From Natronomonas aquatica (lineage in GTDB: Archaea > Halobacteriota > Halobacteria > Halobacteriales > Haloarculaceae), in contig NZ_JAHLKM010000003.1 of NCBI RefSeq assembly GCF_024449025.1, forward strand, positions 62,001 through 126,000: a stretch of 64,000 bases of DNA, written 5' to 3'. A model generated the notes under the pieces. That model was given only the letters and a program-made list of their open reading frames with translations, did not search any database and had not been told where the DNA came from. This document shows, piece by piece, positions 53,228-62,867 of the stretch. The translations under genes and the position numbers were made by a program. Numbering within the stretch: position 1 is the first letter of the stretch; each line of letters begins with the position of its first letter.

Positions 53228-53800
53228 CTACTCCTCGATCTCGACGGTTTCGATTTCGACGTCCTCGTGGGGGGCGTCTTTGGCGCCGGTCGGCAGCGAC
53301 CCGATCTCCTCGACGACGTCCATCCCGTCTATCACCTGACCGAAGACGGCGTGTTTGCCGTCCAGGTGTGGGGTCGAATCGAGCGTGATGAAGAACTGGC
53401 ACCCGTTCGTGTTCGGACCGGAGTTGGCCATCGAGAGGATCCCGGGGCCGTCGTGGGTCAGATCGTCGTGAAACTCGTCGTCGAACTGATAGCCGGGGCC
53501 GCCACGGCCGGTACCGGTCGGGTCCCCGCCCTGGATCATGAAGTCATCGATGACCCGGTGGAATTCGACGCCCTCGTACAGCGAGTCGCCGCGGATCTCG
53601 CCGGTCTCGGGATCCTCCCACGTGACGGTGTCGGGTGCCGGTTCCCCGTCGGCCGCGGGGTCGTGTCGGGCCAACTCGAGGAAGTTCTCGACGGTCCGGG
53701 GGGCGCGTCCCTCGAACAGTTCGACGGTGATGTCGCCGTGGGTCGTCCGCAGCGTCACGGTCGGGTTCTCGGAGTCTTCGACGTCTCTACCGTTGCTCAT
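53228..53800 (-). CDS. Peptidyl-prolyl cis-trans isomerase (cyclophilin)
   Basis: 190 residues. [41 protein letters not shown] and [19 protein letters not shown] are the cyclophilin core, with the catalytic Arg in FHRVI. The loop after the first helix is enlarged ([20 protein letters not shown]) as in haloarchaeal cyclophilins. Cytoplasmic, since no signal is present. ATG at 53800. Confidence 0.93.
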   Translation of the reverse strand: MSNGRDVEDSENPTVTLRTTHGDITVELFEGRAPRTVENFLELARHDPAADGEPAPDTVTWEDPETGEIRGDSLYEGVEFHRVIDDFMIQGGDPTGTGRGGPGYQFDDEFHDDLTHDGPGILSMANSGPNTNGCQFFITLDSTPHLDGKHAVFGQVIDGMDVVEEIGSLPTGAKDAPHEDVEIETVEIEE

Positions 53801-53870
53801 ACCTGTCGGTGGGGTGGCCGCCGCAAAAGACTGCCGACTCCCGGCTCGGGAGGGTCGATCCCGCGCGGCC

Positions 53871-54878
53871 TCAGGGGGCGAGCGCTTCGAGCGTCCGCCG
53901 TCGCTCGGCGTCGTCCATTCCGTCGAAGAAGCCGATCTGGACCGAATCGACCGCCTCGATCGCCTCGAAGCGCTCGACCTGTCGGCGCGCCTCCTCGGGT
54001 GTTCCGGCGGCGACGACCTCGTCTAGCAGTTCGTCCGGGACGGCCTCGATCGCACCCGATTTATCGCCGTCGAGCCACGTCTCTCGGACCGTCTCGGTCA
54101 CCGTCTCCCAGCCGGCCTCGGCGATCGCCTTCCGGTAGAAGGGACCGTACAGCGCGATCATAAAGGCCACCTGCGAGCGGGCGTACTCGCGGGCCGTCTC
54201 CCGATCCTCCAGGGCACAACACCGGAGCGTGTAGGCGACCCTGACGTCGTCGACGCTGCGGTCGCCCAGCTCGACGCCGCGACGGAGATCCCCGATCCGG
54301 TCGCGGAACCCCTCGTAGGGGATGAGCTGTGGCACCCAGCCGTCGGCGAACCGCCCGGCGAGTTCGGTCGCCTTCGGGCCGAGGGCGGCCACGTCGACCG
54401 GCGCCGGCTCCTCGGGCGGCGCACAGCCCAACGCGATCCCGTCGGGGGTGTAGATATCACCGTCGTAATCGAGCCGATCGCCCGACTGGACCTGTCTGAC
54501 GATCTCGATCGTCTCCCGGACCCGACGGAGGGGTCGGTCGAACTCGACGCCGTGCCAGTCCTCCGCCAGCGCCGGCGAGGAGGCGCCGATCCGGAGCCGG
54601 TACCGGCCGCCGCTCAACTCCTGTATCGTCACGGCGGTCTGTCCGATGAGCGCTGGCGATCGCGAGTACGGCGAGATCACGTCGTTCGTGATACCGATCT
54701 CGTCGGTCTCGCTGGCGAGAACGCCTAAGACCGTCGGCACGTTCCGGCCCGACGTCTCGCCGGTCGTCAGGAATCCGTACGCGAGCTCCTCGGCATAGCG
54801 GGCTAGCGAACACACCTCGGAGAGGTCGTCGTACTGGCCGAGGGGTAACACCACGTCGCGGCTGGGTTCGGGTGACAT
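53871..54878 (-). CDS. F420-dependent LLM-class oxidoreductase
   Basis: 335 residues from ATG at 54878; an earlier TTG/GTG-type reading to 54953 is Pro/Arg-rich and unlikely. Luciferase-like TIM barrel: [38 protein letters not shown] (cofactor-binding), [20 protein letters not shown]. Resembles methylenetetrahydromethanopterin-reductase-like F420 proteins of haloarchaea. The substrate is unknown. The genome also encodes CofD and GTP cyclohydrolase III for F420 synthesis in this same window. Confidence 0.87.
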   Translation of the reverse strand: MSPEPSRDVVLPLGQYDDLSEVCSLARYAEELAYGFLTTGETSGRNVPTVLGVLASETDEIGITNDVISPYSRSPALIGQTAVTIQELSGGRYRLRIGASSPALAEDWHGVEFDRPLRRVRETIEIVRQVQSGDRLDYDGDIYTPDGIALGCAPPEEPAPVDVAALGPKATELAGRFADGWVPQLIPYEGFRDRIGDLRRGVELGDRSVDDVRVAYTLRCCALEDRETAREYARSQVAFMIALYGPFYRKAIAEAGWETVTETVRETWLDGDKSGAIEAVPDELLDEVVAAGTPEEARRQVERFEAIEAVDSVQIGFFDGMDDAERRRTLEALAP

Positions 54879-55011
54879 ACGGGACCGTGGGTCCGTCCGT
54901 ACATCAAACCAGCCATCGACTGGAGGACGCCCGGGTGGTTTCTTTTCGGCCATCAGCCGTCTTCCCGGCTAGCCAACAGACACATACCGTTCGCCCCCAT
55001 CGGATACGACG

Positions 55012-55656
55012 ATGAAACGACGGGAACTACTCGCCGGGGCGGGCGGTCTCGCGGCCGTCGGAACTGCCGGCTGTCTCGGGGTGGTCGGCCTGGACGAACA
55101 CGAGGCGACGCCGGCCGGTGTCGAGGCGTCCGTTCGCGATGAGACCGGCTACGAACAGGTCGATATCGAGGAAGCCGTCGTCGAGCGAACCTTCGAGATT
55201 GCGGGAACCTCCCAGGAAGTCCGCGTGACGAACTACCTGACCGAACACGAGAAGGCCATCGACCTGGGCCCGCTCGGATCGGTACGGGCGGCCGCGTTCG
55301 CACTCCTGACGTCGCCACAGATCTCCATCGCTGGACAGGGGCTGAACCCGATCGCCGATATGTCCTCCGAGGAACTCATCGGCCAGATCGAGGCCGATTT
55401 CGACGCGATAAACGACCCCGAACACGTCGCCGACGAGACCGTGAGCCTCCTCGACCAGGAGACGACGGGGTCGCTCTTCGAGGCCGAAGCGGAGTTCGAG
55501 GGCATGACAGTCGACGTGAACATCCACATCACCGAGAGCGTCCGGACGGCGGACGATCACCTGGTCACGATCGGCGTCTACCCGGTCCCGGTACAGGAAG
55601 TCGAGGAGGACAACATCGCCGCGCTGCGCTCCGGTATCGTCGAACGCATCGAGTGA
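55012..55656 (+). CDS. Haloarchaeal lipoprotein (DUF6517-like)
   Basis: 214 residues. MKRRELLAGAGGLAAVGTAGC is a Tat-type lipobox signal. The mature part contains EASVRDETGYEQVDIEEAVVERTFEI-like strand-rich segments (broken here as SVRDETGYEQVDI and ERTFEIAGTSQEV) and a C-terminal TIGVYPVPVQEVEEDN. It fits the extracytoplasmic DUF6517-type haloarchaeal family; function unknown. Starts 130 bases after the divergent LLM gene. Confidence 0.75.
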   Translation: MKRRELLAGAGGLAAVGTAGCLGVVGLDEHEATPAGVEASVRDETGYEQVDIEEAVVERTFEIAGTSQEVRVTNYLTEHEKAIDLGPLGSVRAAAFALLTSPQISIAGQGLNPIADMSSEELIGQIEADFDAINDPEHVADETVSLLDQETTGSLFEAEAEFEGMTVDVNIHITESVRTADDHLVTIGVYPVPVQEVEEDNIAALRSGIVERIE

Positions 55657-55672
55657 CGTCCGGCCGGGCAGG

Positions 55673-56158
55673 TCACTCGGAGCCGACCTCCGGGAGCGCG
55701 TCTCCGAGTTCGAGTTCTCGTCGCCGGAACGCGAGGACGAGCCGGAGGACCACCGCGTACCCGACGACGGTGAACACGACGGCGATGACGAGATTGCCGA
55801 CGAGGAGCCGGGCGACGATATCCGGTCCGGCGGACAGCGAGACGCCGGAAAGCGAAATCCCGGGGACGGGACCGAGGATCCGGTTCCCCAACCAGAAGCT
55901 CGCCGCGTAGACGCCCCACTTCACGGCCGGATTAAGCACGACGACCGAGGCCAAAAGCGCGAGCTTGCAGACGCGGTCCGATATCGCGGCGAGGAGGACG
56001 AAAACCAGCAGTCCGGTCCCGAGTGTCGGGAGCGCCGTGATGAACACCCCGGCTGCGAAGCTCGCGGCGACGTCGTGTGGCGAGTGTTCCGTCTCGAAGG
56101 CCGTCTCGAGGGTAGAACGGACCCGATCGCGGTAGGCGATCAGGCGTCCGGGGACCAT
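55673..56158 (-). CDS. DUF2062 membrane protein
   Basis: 161 residues with three or four hydrophobic segments. HSPHDVAASFAAGVFITALP and LASVVVLNPAVKWGVYAASF match the DUF2062 core (often described as ATP-binding, without clear proof). The protein ends with a basic stretch and EVGSE tail. It lies convergent with the lipoprotein gene and downstream of the membrane pair at 56188-57488. Confidence 0.83.
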   Translation of the reverse strand: MVPGRLIAYRDRVRSTLETAFETEHSPHDVAASFAAGVFITALPTLGTGLLVFVLLAAISDRVCKLALLASVVVLNPAVKWGVYAASFWLGNRILGPVPGISLSGVSLSAGPDIVARLLVGNLVIAVVFTVVGYAVVLRLVLAFRRRELELGDALPEVGSE

Positions 56159-56187
56159 CTATGGGCACTGTTCGTGCCGAACGGGTA

Positions 56188-56832
56188 TCAACGTTCGCCG
56201 GGGTCGGTCCCCCGCCGCTTTTCGAGAACCAGCTCGGCGATCCCCGAGAGGTGGGCCTGTCCGAAGACCGCCACCAGAAGCGCCCCGAGCGAGTTGAACA
56301 TCAGATCCCGGACCGTATCGTCGAGACCGTGCTGGGCCAGTGGCATCGAGACGCCCGTCGCGTCGGCTGCCATATCGAGCCCGAACTCGAAAAGCTCCCA
56401 GACGACACCGAACGCGAGGACGACGACGAGGACGTAGACGAAAAAGAACCGCCGCGGGAGGTGGATCCGGTCGCTGTGGAGATCGACCCCGCGGGCGAAC
56501 GTGTAGCCGACGCCGGCGACGAGTGACGCCGACATACCGTGGGTCAGGTGGTCCCACCAGCCGATCTGTGCGTAGAGCCCGGCCGATCCCATGGTGTGTA
56601 GAAAGACTGCGAGCGTGATCCATAGCCCGAGCCACGGGTCCAGCGGCGTCTCGTAGTTCCGTTCGAGGGCCGCCGGCGCGAAGGTGATGAGAAGCGAGAT
56701 GCTCCCGTTCGTGATCGCCTTTGGTTCGCCATAAGCGATCCCGTAACCGATGATCCCGACCAGTACCAGTTGCATCCCGCGTGTGAGCCGGCGCTGGTTC
56801 CGAAACGACGGACGCGGCAACAGCGCCGTCAT
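56188..56832 (-). CDS. Membrane protein of the YjdF/DUF2238-like type
   Basis: 214 residues from ATG at 56832, five or six helices. WWDHLTHGMSASLVAGVGYT, VVWELFEFGLDMAADATGVS and DTVRDLMFNSLGALLVAVFG carry the acidic and His residues typical of DUF2238/YjdF membrane proteins, a group without a proven function. Its ATG overlaps the stop of the next upstream gene by four bases. Confidence 0.7.
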   Translation of the reverse strand: MTALLPRPSFRNQRRLTRGMQLVLVGIIGYGIAYGEPKAITNGSISLLITFAPAALERNYETPLDPWLGLWITLAVFLHTMGSAGLYAQIGWWDHLTHGMSASLVAGVGYTFARGVDLHSDRIHLPRRFFFVYVLVVVLAFGVVWELFEFGLDMAADATGVSMPLAQHGLDDTVRDLMFNSLGALLVAVFGQAHLSGIAELVLEKRRGTDPGER

Positions 56833-57488
56833 CGGAGTACCTCCAGAAGCTTCCTGCCGAGCCTCCGTCCGCGGCGCTTGAAGTACGCGTCGAAGAGCAC
56901 ACCGGCGACGAGGCCCGCGAGTGAGACCCAGAGGAACTCGACGGAGAGCGCCGCGTTGGCTTCCATCTGTGTCATTCCCGGCTCCGAGAGGAACTGTGTC
57001 CCGAGCAGTCGATCGGCGTTCCATCTGAGGACGGTCCACGCGGCCCCGGAGGCCATCGTGGTCATGGTTACGAAGACCACCGCGAACCAGTGGGTCATCC
57101 GGACGCTCGTGAACGTGTGTAGCTCGACGGTGACGACGAGCGCCAGTCCGGCGATCGAGAGGTAGTAGGCGAACGTGCCGAGTTCGCCGCCGAAGACCCC
57201 CCGAACCAGGATCGGCAACAGCGCCAAAACCAGCACCTCCCACGGGAGCATCATCCGCCAGTCCCGGTAGGCGACCGGCGGTACGAGGACGATAACGCCT
57301 GTCACGGCGACAAAGAGGACCCAGAGCCGGTCGAAATCCAGCAGGCTCTTGAGGAAGACGGTTCCGAGGATCCCGACGAGAACCCACGAGAGGATGGCGT
57401 TCACCCGCCCGCTCCCTAACAGCTCCGCAAGCAGATCTTCCGGCTCCCCCGAAGGCGTCCCGTCGGCCGATCGGTCGCCGTGGGGCAT
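56829..57488 (-). CDS. Related polytopic membrane protein, unknown function
   Basis: 219 residues with about six helices after a 25-residue acidic N terminus. VELHTFTSVRMTHWFAVVFVT and SVEFLWVSLAGLVAGVLFDAYF sit where the conserved polar helices of the downstream protein lie, so the two may be paralogous halves. ATGA overlap with 56188-56832 shows translational coupling; a two-subunit complex is plausible. Confidence 0.65.
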   Translation of the reverse strand: MPHGDRSADGTPSGEPEDLLAELLGSGRVNAILSWVLVGILGTVFLKSLLDFDRLWVLFVAVTGVIVLVPPVAYRDWRMMLPWEVLVLALLPILVRGVFGGELGTFAYYLSIAGLALVVTVELHTFTSVRMTHWFAVVFVTMTTMASGAAWTVLRWNADRLLGTQFLSEPGMTQMEANAALSVEFLWVSLAGLVAGVLFDAYFKRRGRRLGRKLLEVLR

Positions 57489-57627
57489 GTACTGACAGCA
57501 CGCCCGTTACGGATATAAAGTCACCCTTCGGGAACGTCCCGTCCGTGGATCGTCGCCCTGTCGGTCTCGACGGACGGGTGGTCGAAACAAAACCTTCAAT
57601 TGCGCGTTCGCTTTATTTCCGACCGTT

Positions 57628-57882
57628 ATGGTCGACCGAGACGATCTCCGACGGCAGTTCACCGAAGCGTTCGAGGGCGCCGACTACCCGGTCACGAGCC
57701 CGATGGATCTCGTCCCCGCCTTGCCACAGGGCCCCGGAACCAAGTTTGAATCGGAGGAGTTCTCGATGACAGCGATGGAGCTCAGCACCAAAGCGAGCGG
57801 GAACCAGGAGTTTCCCTACGAGACCGTCGAGGAACTCGTCGACGACGTGATGGAAGCACTCGAGGACGAAGGGCACCTGTAG
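57628..57882 (+). CDS. MTH865-family protein
   Basis: 84 residues. LRRQFTEAFEGADYPVTSPMD then LVPALPQGPGTKFESEEFSMTAMEL and FPYETVEELVDDVMEALEDEG match the small MTH865-like helical family found in euryarchaea. Structure is known for a family member; function is not. The AT-rich word TTCAATT precedes it at about -34. Confidence 0.85.
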   Translation: MVDRDDLRRQFTEAFEGADYPVTSPMDLVPALPQGPGTKFESEEFSMTAMELSTKASGNQEFPYETVEELVDDVMEALEDEGHL

Positions 57883-57910
57883 CGCGTCTCTCCGTATCTC
57901 TCCTCCCCGA

Positions 57911-58123
57911 ATGAACGAGACGACTTTCGTGAAACTCTCGGCGCTCGCTTTCGGGCTCGTCCTGGTGAGCTTTCTGATTCGCGGCCTCTCGCGGCTCGTC
58001 GTGACCGCCGGGACGGCCTCGCTGCTTTCGGCGCCGACGATGCTTCTCGGCGCCGGGCTGATCGTCCTTCTCACGCTCCGTTCGGTGCTGGCGATCTCCG
58101 GGATCCGCCCGCTTGGGCGATGA
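57911..58123 (+). CDS. Small two-helix membrane protein (70 aa)
   Basis: MNETTFVKLSALAFGLVLVS starts one helix, and SLLSAPTMLLGAGLIVLLTL the second; a basic tail follows (GIRPLGR). It starts 29 bases after the MTH865-type gene on the same strand. No recognisable family. Confidence 0.6.
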   Translation: MNETTFVKLSALAFGLVLVSFLIRGLSRLVVTAGTASLLSAPTMLLGAGLIVLLTLRSVLAISGIRPLGR

Positions 58124-58152
58124 CGGAGGTCACCGTCGTTTCGTGAATCCGT

Positions 58153-58830
58153 TCAGACCCCGGCTTCCGTCTCGGCGATCGGGGCGGTCTCTATGAGGCG
58201 GGCGATCTCCTCGGGGAGGCTCTGTTCGCCGTCGGGCGTCCGGACGGTCACGAGCCCGAACGGTGCGATCTCGACGACCTCGATTTCGACCCCGGGCTCG
58301 ATCCCGGCCGAAGAGAGATACCGGAGCTCCTCGTCGCCCTGATGGCGGATGCGCCTCACGACGGCCCGATCGCCCTCACCGGCGTCCGACAGCCGCGCCG
58401 TCTCCTCCGGGTCGGGAAGCTTGAGGTCGGCGTCCGGGATCGGGTCGCCGTGGGGATCGACGCCGGGGTTGTCGAGGGCGTCGGCGATCCGTTCGGTGAG
58501 TTCCTCTGAGACGTGGTGTTCGAGCCGGTCGGCCTCCTCGTGGACGTCGGCCCAGTCGTAATCGAGCTGTTCGGTGAGAAACGACTCCAACAGGCGGTGA
58601 TGCCGGAGGATCTCCAGGGCGATGACCTCGCCCTCCTCGGTGAGCGTGACGCCGCGGTACTCCTCGCGGTCGATGAGGCCCCGCTCGTTGAGCTTCTTCA
58701 GCATGCTGGAGACCGTCGGGGACGTGACGTCCAGATACTCGGCGAGATCGGAGGTCCCGACGCGATCGTCGGTGTCGCGTTCGATCGCGTAAATCGCCTT
58801 GATGTAGTCCTCCGTGACGGCACTCAGCAT
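58153..58830 (-). CDS. DtxR/MntR-family metal-dependent transcriptional regulator
   Basis: 225 residues. N-terminal winged HTH (DYIKAIYAIERDTDDRVGTS, LAEYLDVTSPTVSSMLKKLN), dimerisation/metal domain with H, E and D ligands (LRHHRLLESFLTEQL, HEEADRLEHHVSEELTERI), and a C-terminal FeoA/SH3-like domain (GIEPGVEIEVVEIAPFGLVT). It likely senses Fe or Mn and represses metal uptake. Which genes it controls cannot be read here; the ZIP gene at 47857 is one candidate in the window. Confidence 0.9.
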   Translation of the reverse strand: MLSAVTEDYIKAIYAIERDTDDRVGTSDLAEYLDVTSPTVSSMLKKLNERGLIDREEYRGVTLTEEGEVIALEILRHHRLLESFLTEQLDYDWADVHEEADRLEHHVSEELTERIADALDNPGVDPHGDPIPDADLKLPDPEETARLSDAGEGDRAVVRRIRHQGDEELRYLSSAGIEPGVEIEVVEIAPFGLVTVRTPDGEQSLPEEIARLIETAPIAETEAGV

Positions 58831-58883
58831 TGGATCCGGGTAGGCGACCGGGAGGGATAGGGTTTTTGTCGGATCGCCGGCGG

Positions 58884-60410
58884 CTACCCGGGACGTACGG
58901 TCGTCCGGTGCCACCCCGTCGAGCCGCCCGGACGGGGATCGGTCCGCTCTTCGGTCTGTACCGTCCCGTCGCGCTCGATCGCACGTGCGAGGACCTCGAA
59001 CTCGCTCCGATCGGGTGCGTCGAACCCGTATCGCCACCGCCGCCACGCGTGGGGAGCGACCTGTCTCTCCAGTTCGGCCTCCTGCCACGTCTCGCCGCCG
59101 TCGACGCTCACCTCGACGGCCGCGATCTCTTCGGCTCCCGTCTCGAGGCCGCCGAAGGCGACGCCGCCGACGCGGACCCGATCGCCGTCCCGTTCGGCGC
59201 CCCGGACGTACGCCAGAGTGTTGACGACTGCCTCCTCGTCCCAGCCTCGCGCCTCCCAGTAGGCCTCGTGGTCCTCCGTTCTGACCTCGATCCGATCGAT
59301 CCACTTGGTCATCTTCATCCCGTACCGCCCCGGCACGAGCAGCCGGGCCGGGAACCCGTGTTCGGCCGGGAGCGTTCGCTCGCCCAGCCCGTAGGCGATC
59401 AGGATGTCCTCCCGTTCGATGAGGCCGATCGGGATGGCTTCGCTGTAGCCGTCCTCGGCGTGCGTGACGACGTCGACGGCCGTCTCGGCCGGTTCGGCGG
59501 CGCCCACGAGCGCAGACAGCGGGACGCCACTCCAGTGTCCGGTTCCGATCAGGTCGCCGCCGACCTGATTCGAGATGCAAACCATCGTCGTCGGCTGTTC
59601 GACGCTTTCCCCGTGTTCGAGGAGTTCGTCGTAGGAGAGCGAGTACGGCTCCCCGACGGCCCCTTCGATATCGAGGGTCCACGTCTCCGAGTCGATCGGC
59701 GGCGGACGTACGTCGATGTCGACGGTGTAGTGGGCGTCGGGGGACGTGATCGCCGCCGGCATCCCCTCGAAATCGAACGCCGGATCGCCCCCCGGCGGGG
59801 AGACGGACGATTCCAGCGGTTCCCCGACCCGCACGTCCGAGCGATCCTCGACGAGCCGTTCGAACAGTATCCGGAGGGCACCGAGGGAAACGAGGCCGAG
59901 GACCGAAACGGTCCCGAGCCGGCTCAGGAACTGACGGCGGTCGGATCCGGTGCTGTCGTCCGTGGCGACGGCGGCCGGGAGCCAGCGGGCGGCGGCGGTC
60001 GGGGACACGACGGCGACGACGAGCGCGACGAACGTCCCGACCGCGATTTCGACGCCGCCGGCGAAAAACAGCGTGCCGGTCGCGACGAGGCTCCCGACGG
60101 CGACCGCCGCCACGCCGTCGGATCCGGACGGCCAGACGATCGCGACCAGCGCGGTCGCCCCGACGACGGCGACGACGACACCCGCCACGAGGGTCGGGAT
60201 CGCGGCGAAACCGAGGAGACGGACCGCCAGCGTCGACAGCCAGCCCGGGGATCGGACGATGATCCCTTCGGCGATCGCCGCCACGCCGAACCCGCCGACC
60301 AGCGGCCCCGCGACGAACAGCCCGGCGACCCACGCGAAACCGATCGCCGCCCCGAACAGCCCCCGCCGGACCGTCCGTCCCCCCGGTACCTCCGACGCGT
60401 CGGGGGTCAT
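58884..60410 (-). CDS. Membrane-anchored sulfite-oxidase-type molybdopterin oxidoreductase
   Basis: 508 residues from ATG at 60410. The first 165 residues contain about five hydrophobic helices; a linker helix follows (SRLGTVSVLGLVSLGALRIL). The rest is the sulfite oxidase/YedY fold: TTMVCISNQVGGDLIGTGHW carries the Mo-ligand cysteine (C278), then HGFPARLLVPGRYGMKMTKW and a C-terminal Mo-co dimerisation domain (VSVDGGETWQEAEL). Membrane-tethered catalytic domain, probably facing outside; substrate unknown. Confidence 0.88.
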   Translation of the reverse strand: MTPDASEVPGGRTVRRGLFGAAIGFAWVAGLFVAGPLVGGFGVAAIAEGIIVRSPGWLSTLAVRLLGFAAIPTLVAGVVVAVVGATALVAIVWPSGSDGVAAVAVGSLVATGTLFFAGGVEIAVGTFVALVVAVVSPTAAARWLPAAVATDDSTGSDRRQFLSRLGTVSVLGLVSLGALRILFERLVEDRSDVRVGEPLESSVSPPGGDPAFDFEGMPAAITSPDAHYTVDIDVRPPPIDSETWTLDIEGAVGEPYSLSYDELLEHGESVEQPTTMVCISNQVGGDLIGTGHWSGVPLSALVGAAEPAETAVDVVTHAEDGYSEAIPIGLIEREDILIAYGLGERTLPAEHGFPARLLVPGRYGMKMTKWIDRIEVRTEDHEAYWEARGWDEEAVVNTLAYVRGAERDGDRVRVGGVAFGGLETGAEEIAAVEVSVDGGETWQEAELERQVAPHAWRRWRYGFDAPDRSEFEVLARAIERDGTVQTEERTDPRPGGSTGWHRTTVRPG

Positions 60411-60638
60411 CGATCGGTCCGTCGTCGCGTACTTCCCTCGCGAATGTAGTGGCTCTTGTTCACGTATATCATACAAGCGCGGGCAAAAAGAGCGTGACGG
60501 AGGCGGCGAGCGGCACCCGTTCTCGGTTTCGGTCGTCCGTCGCCCGCGGGGCGGCGTGGGATCGAGCGACTGTCACGTCCCGAGGGCCGGCCGCCGCCGG
60601 AGGGAAACCGATTTCCGGTCCGGAATCGAAACCGACGC

Positions 60639-61919
60639 ATGGACGTAGACGTGGACGTCAGAGCTGTCAGCGACCTCTCGCCGGCCGAGCGGGCGGCCCT
60701 CTTCGACCGTGACGCCGGCATCGGCGAGATCGAGGAGCCGGTCGCCGGGATCGTCTCGCGGGTCCGCTCGGAGGGTGACGCAGCGCTGCGCTCGTACGCC
60801 AGCGAGTTCGACGACGTCGCGGTCGGCAACCTCGATATCACCGACGAGACCGAACGGGCCTACGAGGCGGTCGATCCGGACCTCCGGGAAGCGATCGAGA
60901 CCGCCGCGGAAAACGTTCGGGCCTTCCACGAACGGCAGGTTCCCGACGACTGGCGGGAGACCTTCGGGGACCGGAAACTCGGACGGCGATACCGGCCGCT
61001 CGAACGCGTCGGCGTCTACGCCCCCGGCGGCACGGCGAGTTATCCCTCCAGCGTGCTCATGGGCGTCGTCCCGGCGACGGTGGCCGGCGTCGATCACGTC
61101 GCCGTCGTGACGCCGCCCGCAGAGAACCTCCCGCCGGCCACGCTCGCGGCGGCCCACGTCGCCGGCGCCGACGCCGTCTACCAGTCCGGCGGCGCACAGG
61201 CGATCGCCGCCCTCGCGTACGGGACCGAAACCGTTCCATCCGTCGAAAAGATAGTCGGTCCGGGGAACAAGTGGGTGACGGCGGCGAAAGCCGCGGTGCG
61301 GGGCGACGTCGAGATCGACTTCCTCGCCGGTCCCTCCGAGCTGCTCGTCGTCTGTGACGACACCGCCGATCCCGAGTTGGTCGCCGCCGACATGCTCGCC
61401 CAGGCCGAACACGACCCGAACGCGTCGGTTGTCTGTGTGACCGACGACGACGCGACCGCCGAGGCCGTCGCTGCGGCCTGCGAACGGCAGGTCGGCGCCC
61501 GCGACCGGTCCGACGTGATCGAGGCCGTCCTCGAGACCGACGCTTCGGGCGTCCTCACCGCCCGTTCGATGTCCGAGGCCGTCCTCTTCGCCGAGGAGTA
61601 CGCCGCCGAACACCTCTCGATCGTCGCCGACGACGAGGAGGAGCTCCTCGATCGGATCGACTCGGCCGGCAGCGTCTTTCTCGGCCGATACTCGCCCGTC
61701 GCGGCCGGCGATTACGCCTCCGGGCCCAACCACGTCCTCCCGACGGGCGGGCTGGCGAAGGTCGCCGGCGGACTCTCTGTCGATCACTTCCTGCGGTCGA
61801 CGACGGTCCAGAAACTCGATGCCGACGCGCTCGCCGACCTCCGGAAGACGGTGACGACGCTCGCCGACGCGGAGGGACTGGACGCCCACGTCGAGAGCGT
61901 GGAAAAACGGTTCGATTGA
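60639..61919 (+). CDS. hisD: Histidinol dehydrogenase
   Basis: 426 residues. RVGVYAPGGTASYPSSVLMG, YQSGGAQAIAALAYGTETV, VGPGNKWVTAAK, GPSELLVVCDD, LAQAEHDPNASVV and GDYASGPNHVLPTGG are all HisD motifs, including the Zn ligands and catalytic Glu/His pair. It oxidises L-histidinol to histidine in two NAD-dependent steps. No other his genes are in the window, as in many archaea with scattered his genes. Confidence 0.95.
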   Translation: MDVDVDVRAVSDLSPAERAALFDRDAGIGEIEEPVAGIVSRVRSEGDAALRSYASEFDDVAVGNLDITDETERAYEAVDPDLREAIETAAENVRAFHERQVPDDWRETFGDRKLGRRYRPLERVGVYAPGGTASYPSSVLMGVVPATVAGVDHVAVVTPPAENLPPATLAAAHVAGADAVYQSGGAQAIAALAYGTETVPSVEKIVGPGNKWVTAAKAAVRGDVEIDFLAGPSELLVVCDDTADPELVAADMLAQAEHDPNASVVCVTDDDATAEAVAAACERQVGARDRSDVIEAVLETDASGVLTARSMSEAVLFAEEYAAEHLSIVADDEEELLDRIDSAGSVFLGRYSPVAAGDYASGPNHVLPTGGLAKVAGGLSVDHFLRSTTVQKLDADALADLRKTVTTLADAEGLDAHVESVEKRFD

Positions 61920-62006
61920 AGACGTCCGGGAATCCCCGACGGTTGGACCGAACCGGGAGACGGCACAGCCTGGAGGAGTTAAGAGTGCGGCATCCGACTG
62001 GCCCCC

Positions 62007-62792
62007 ATGGCATACGAAACCATCGGGTGTACCCGCGAGGACGGCGTCGGACGGATCGTTTTCGATCGCCCCGAGGCGCACAACGCGATCAACGGAGCGA
62101 TGAGCGAGGAACTCCCGGACGCGGCCCAGCGGCTCGCAAGCGACGACGACGTTCGGTGTATCGTCGTGACGGCCTACGGGTCGACGTTCAACACCGGCGC
62201 GGATCTGACGACGCTCTCGGGCGACGGAAGCGACGAGCCGCGGATCCGATCGCTCGCGAACGGTCTCCACGAGTTCATCAGCCAGCTCGTCCGCGCGCCG
62301 AAGCCCGCCGTCACCGGCGTCAACGGCGTCGCGGCCGGCGGCGGCCTCGGGCCGTCGATCTGCGGCGATATCGTTCTCGCGGCCGAGTCCGCCCGCTTCG
62401 AGTTCGCCTACCCGCGGATCGGGTTCTGTGGCGACGGCGGCTCGACGTACCTGCTCCCGCGGCTGGTCGGGCTTCGAAGAGCCCAGGAACTCGCCTTCCG
62501 TGACGAGCCGATCGGTCCGGCGGAGGCCGAGGAGATCGGGCTGGTGACCGAGGTTGTCGGCGACGACGAACTCGACGGCCGGCTCGCCGAGGAGGCCGCC
62601 CGGCTCGCTTCCGGGGCGACGAAGGGATACGCCGCGACGAAGCGGCTCCTTCGGCGAAGCCTTCACACGCCGCTGGACGCCCAACTGGCCGAGGAAGCCG
62701 CCGAGATCGCTCGGCTGACGGGAACGAACGACTTCGAAAGCGGACACGCGGCGTTCGGGACCGACGAAACGCCGGAGTTCGTCGGCGAGTAG
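62007..62792 (+). CDS. Enoyl-CoA hydratase/isomerase-family (crotonase fold) protein
   Basis: 261 residues. GVNGVAAGGGLGPSICGDIV is the oxyanion-hole segment, where the usual first catalytic Glu is Gly. In YPRIGFCGDGGSTYLLPRLV the second Glu is absent and Asp143 occupies the GDGG position used by PaaG/isomerase-type crotonases. Isomerase, rather than hydratase, activity is therefore more likely. TTAAG at about -26 fits a leaderless start at ATG 62007. Confidence 0.85.
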   Translation: MAYETIGCTREDGVGRIVFDRPEAHNAINGAMSEELPDAAQRLASDDDVRCIVVTAYGSTFNTGADLTTLSGDGSDEPRIRSLANGLHEFISQLVRAPKPAVTGVNGVAAGGGLGPSICGDIVLAAESARFEFAYPRIGFCGDGGSTYLLPRLVGLRRAQELAFRDEPIGPAEAEEIGLVTEVVGDDELDGRLAEEAARLASGATKGYAATKRLLRRSLHTPLDAQLAEEAAEIARLTGTNDFESGHAAFGTDETPEFVGE

Positions 62793-62867
62793 ACGGCTCC
62801 ATCGGGCGAGCCAGTCGCGCTCGGCACGACCACAACGTTCGAGGGGCTACCCCCGATACCCCCGAGT

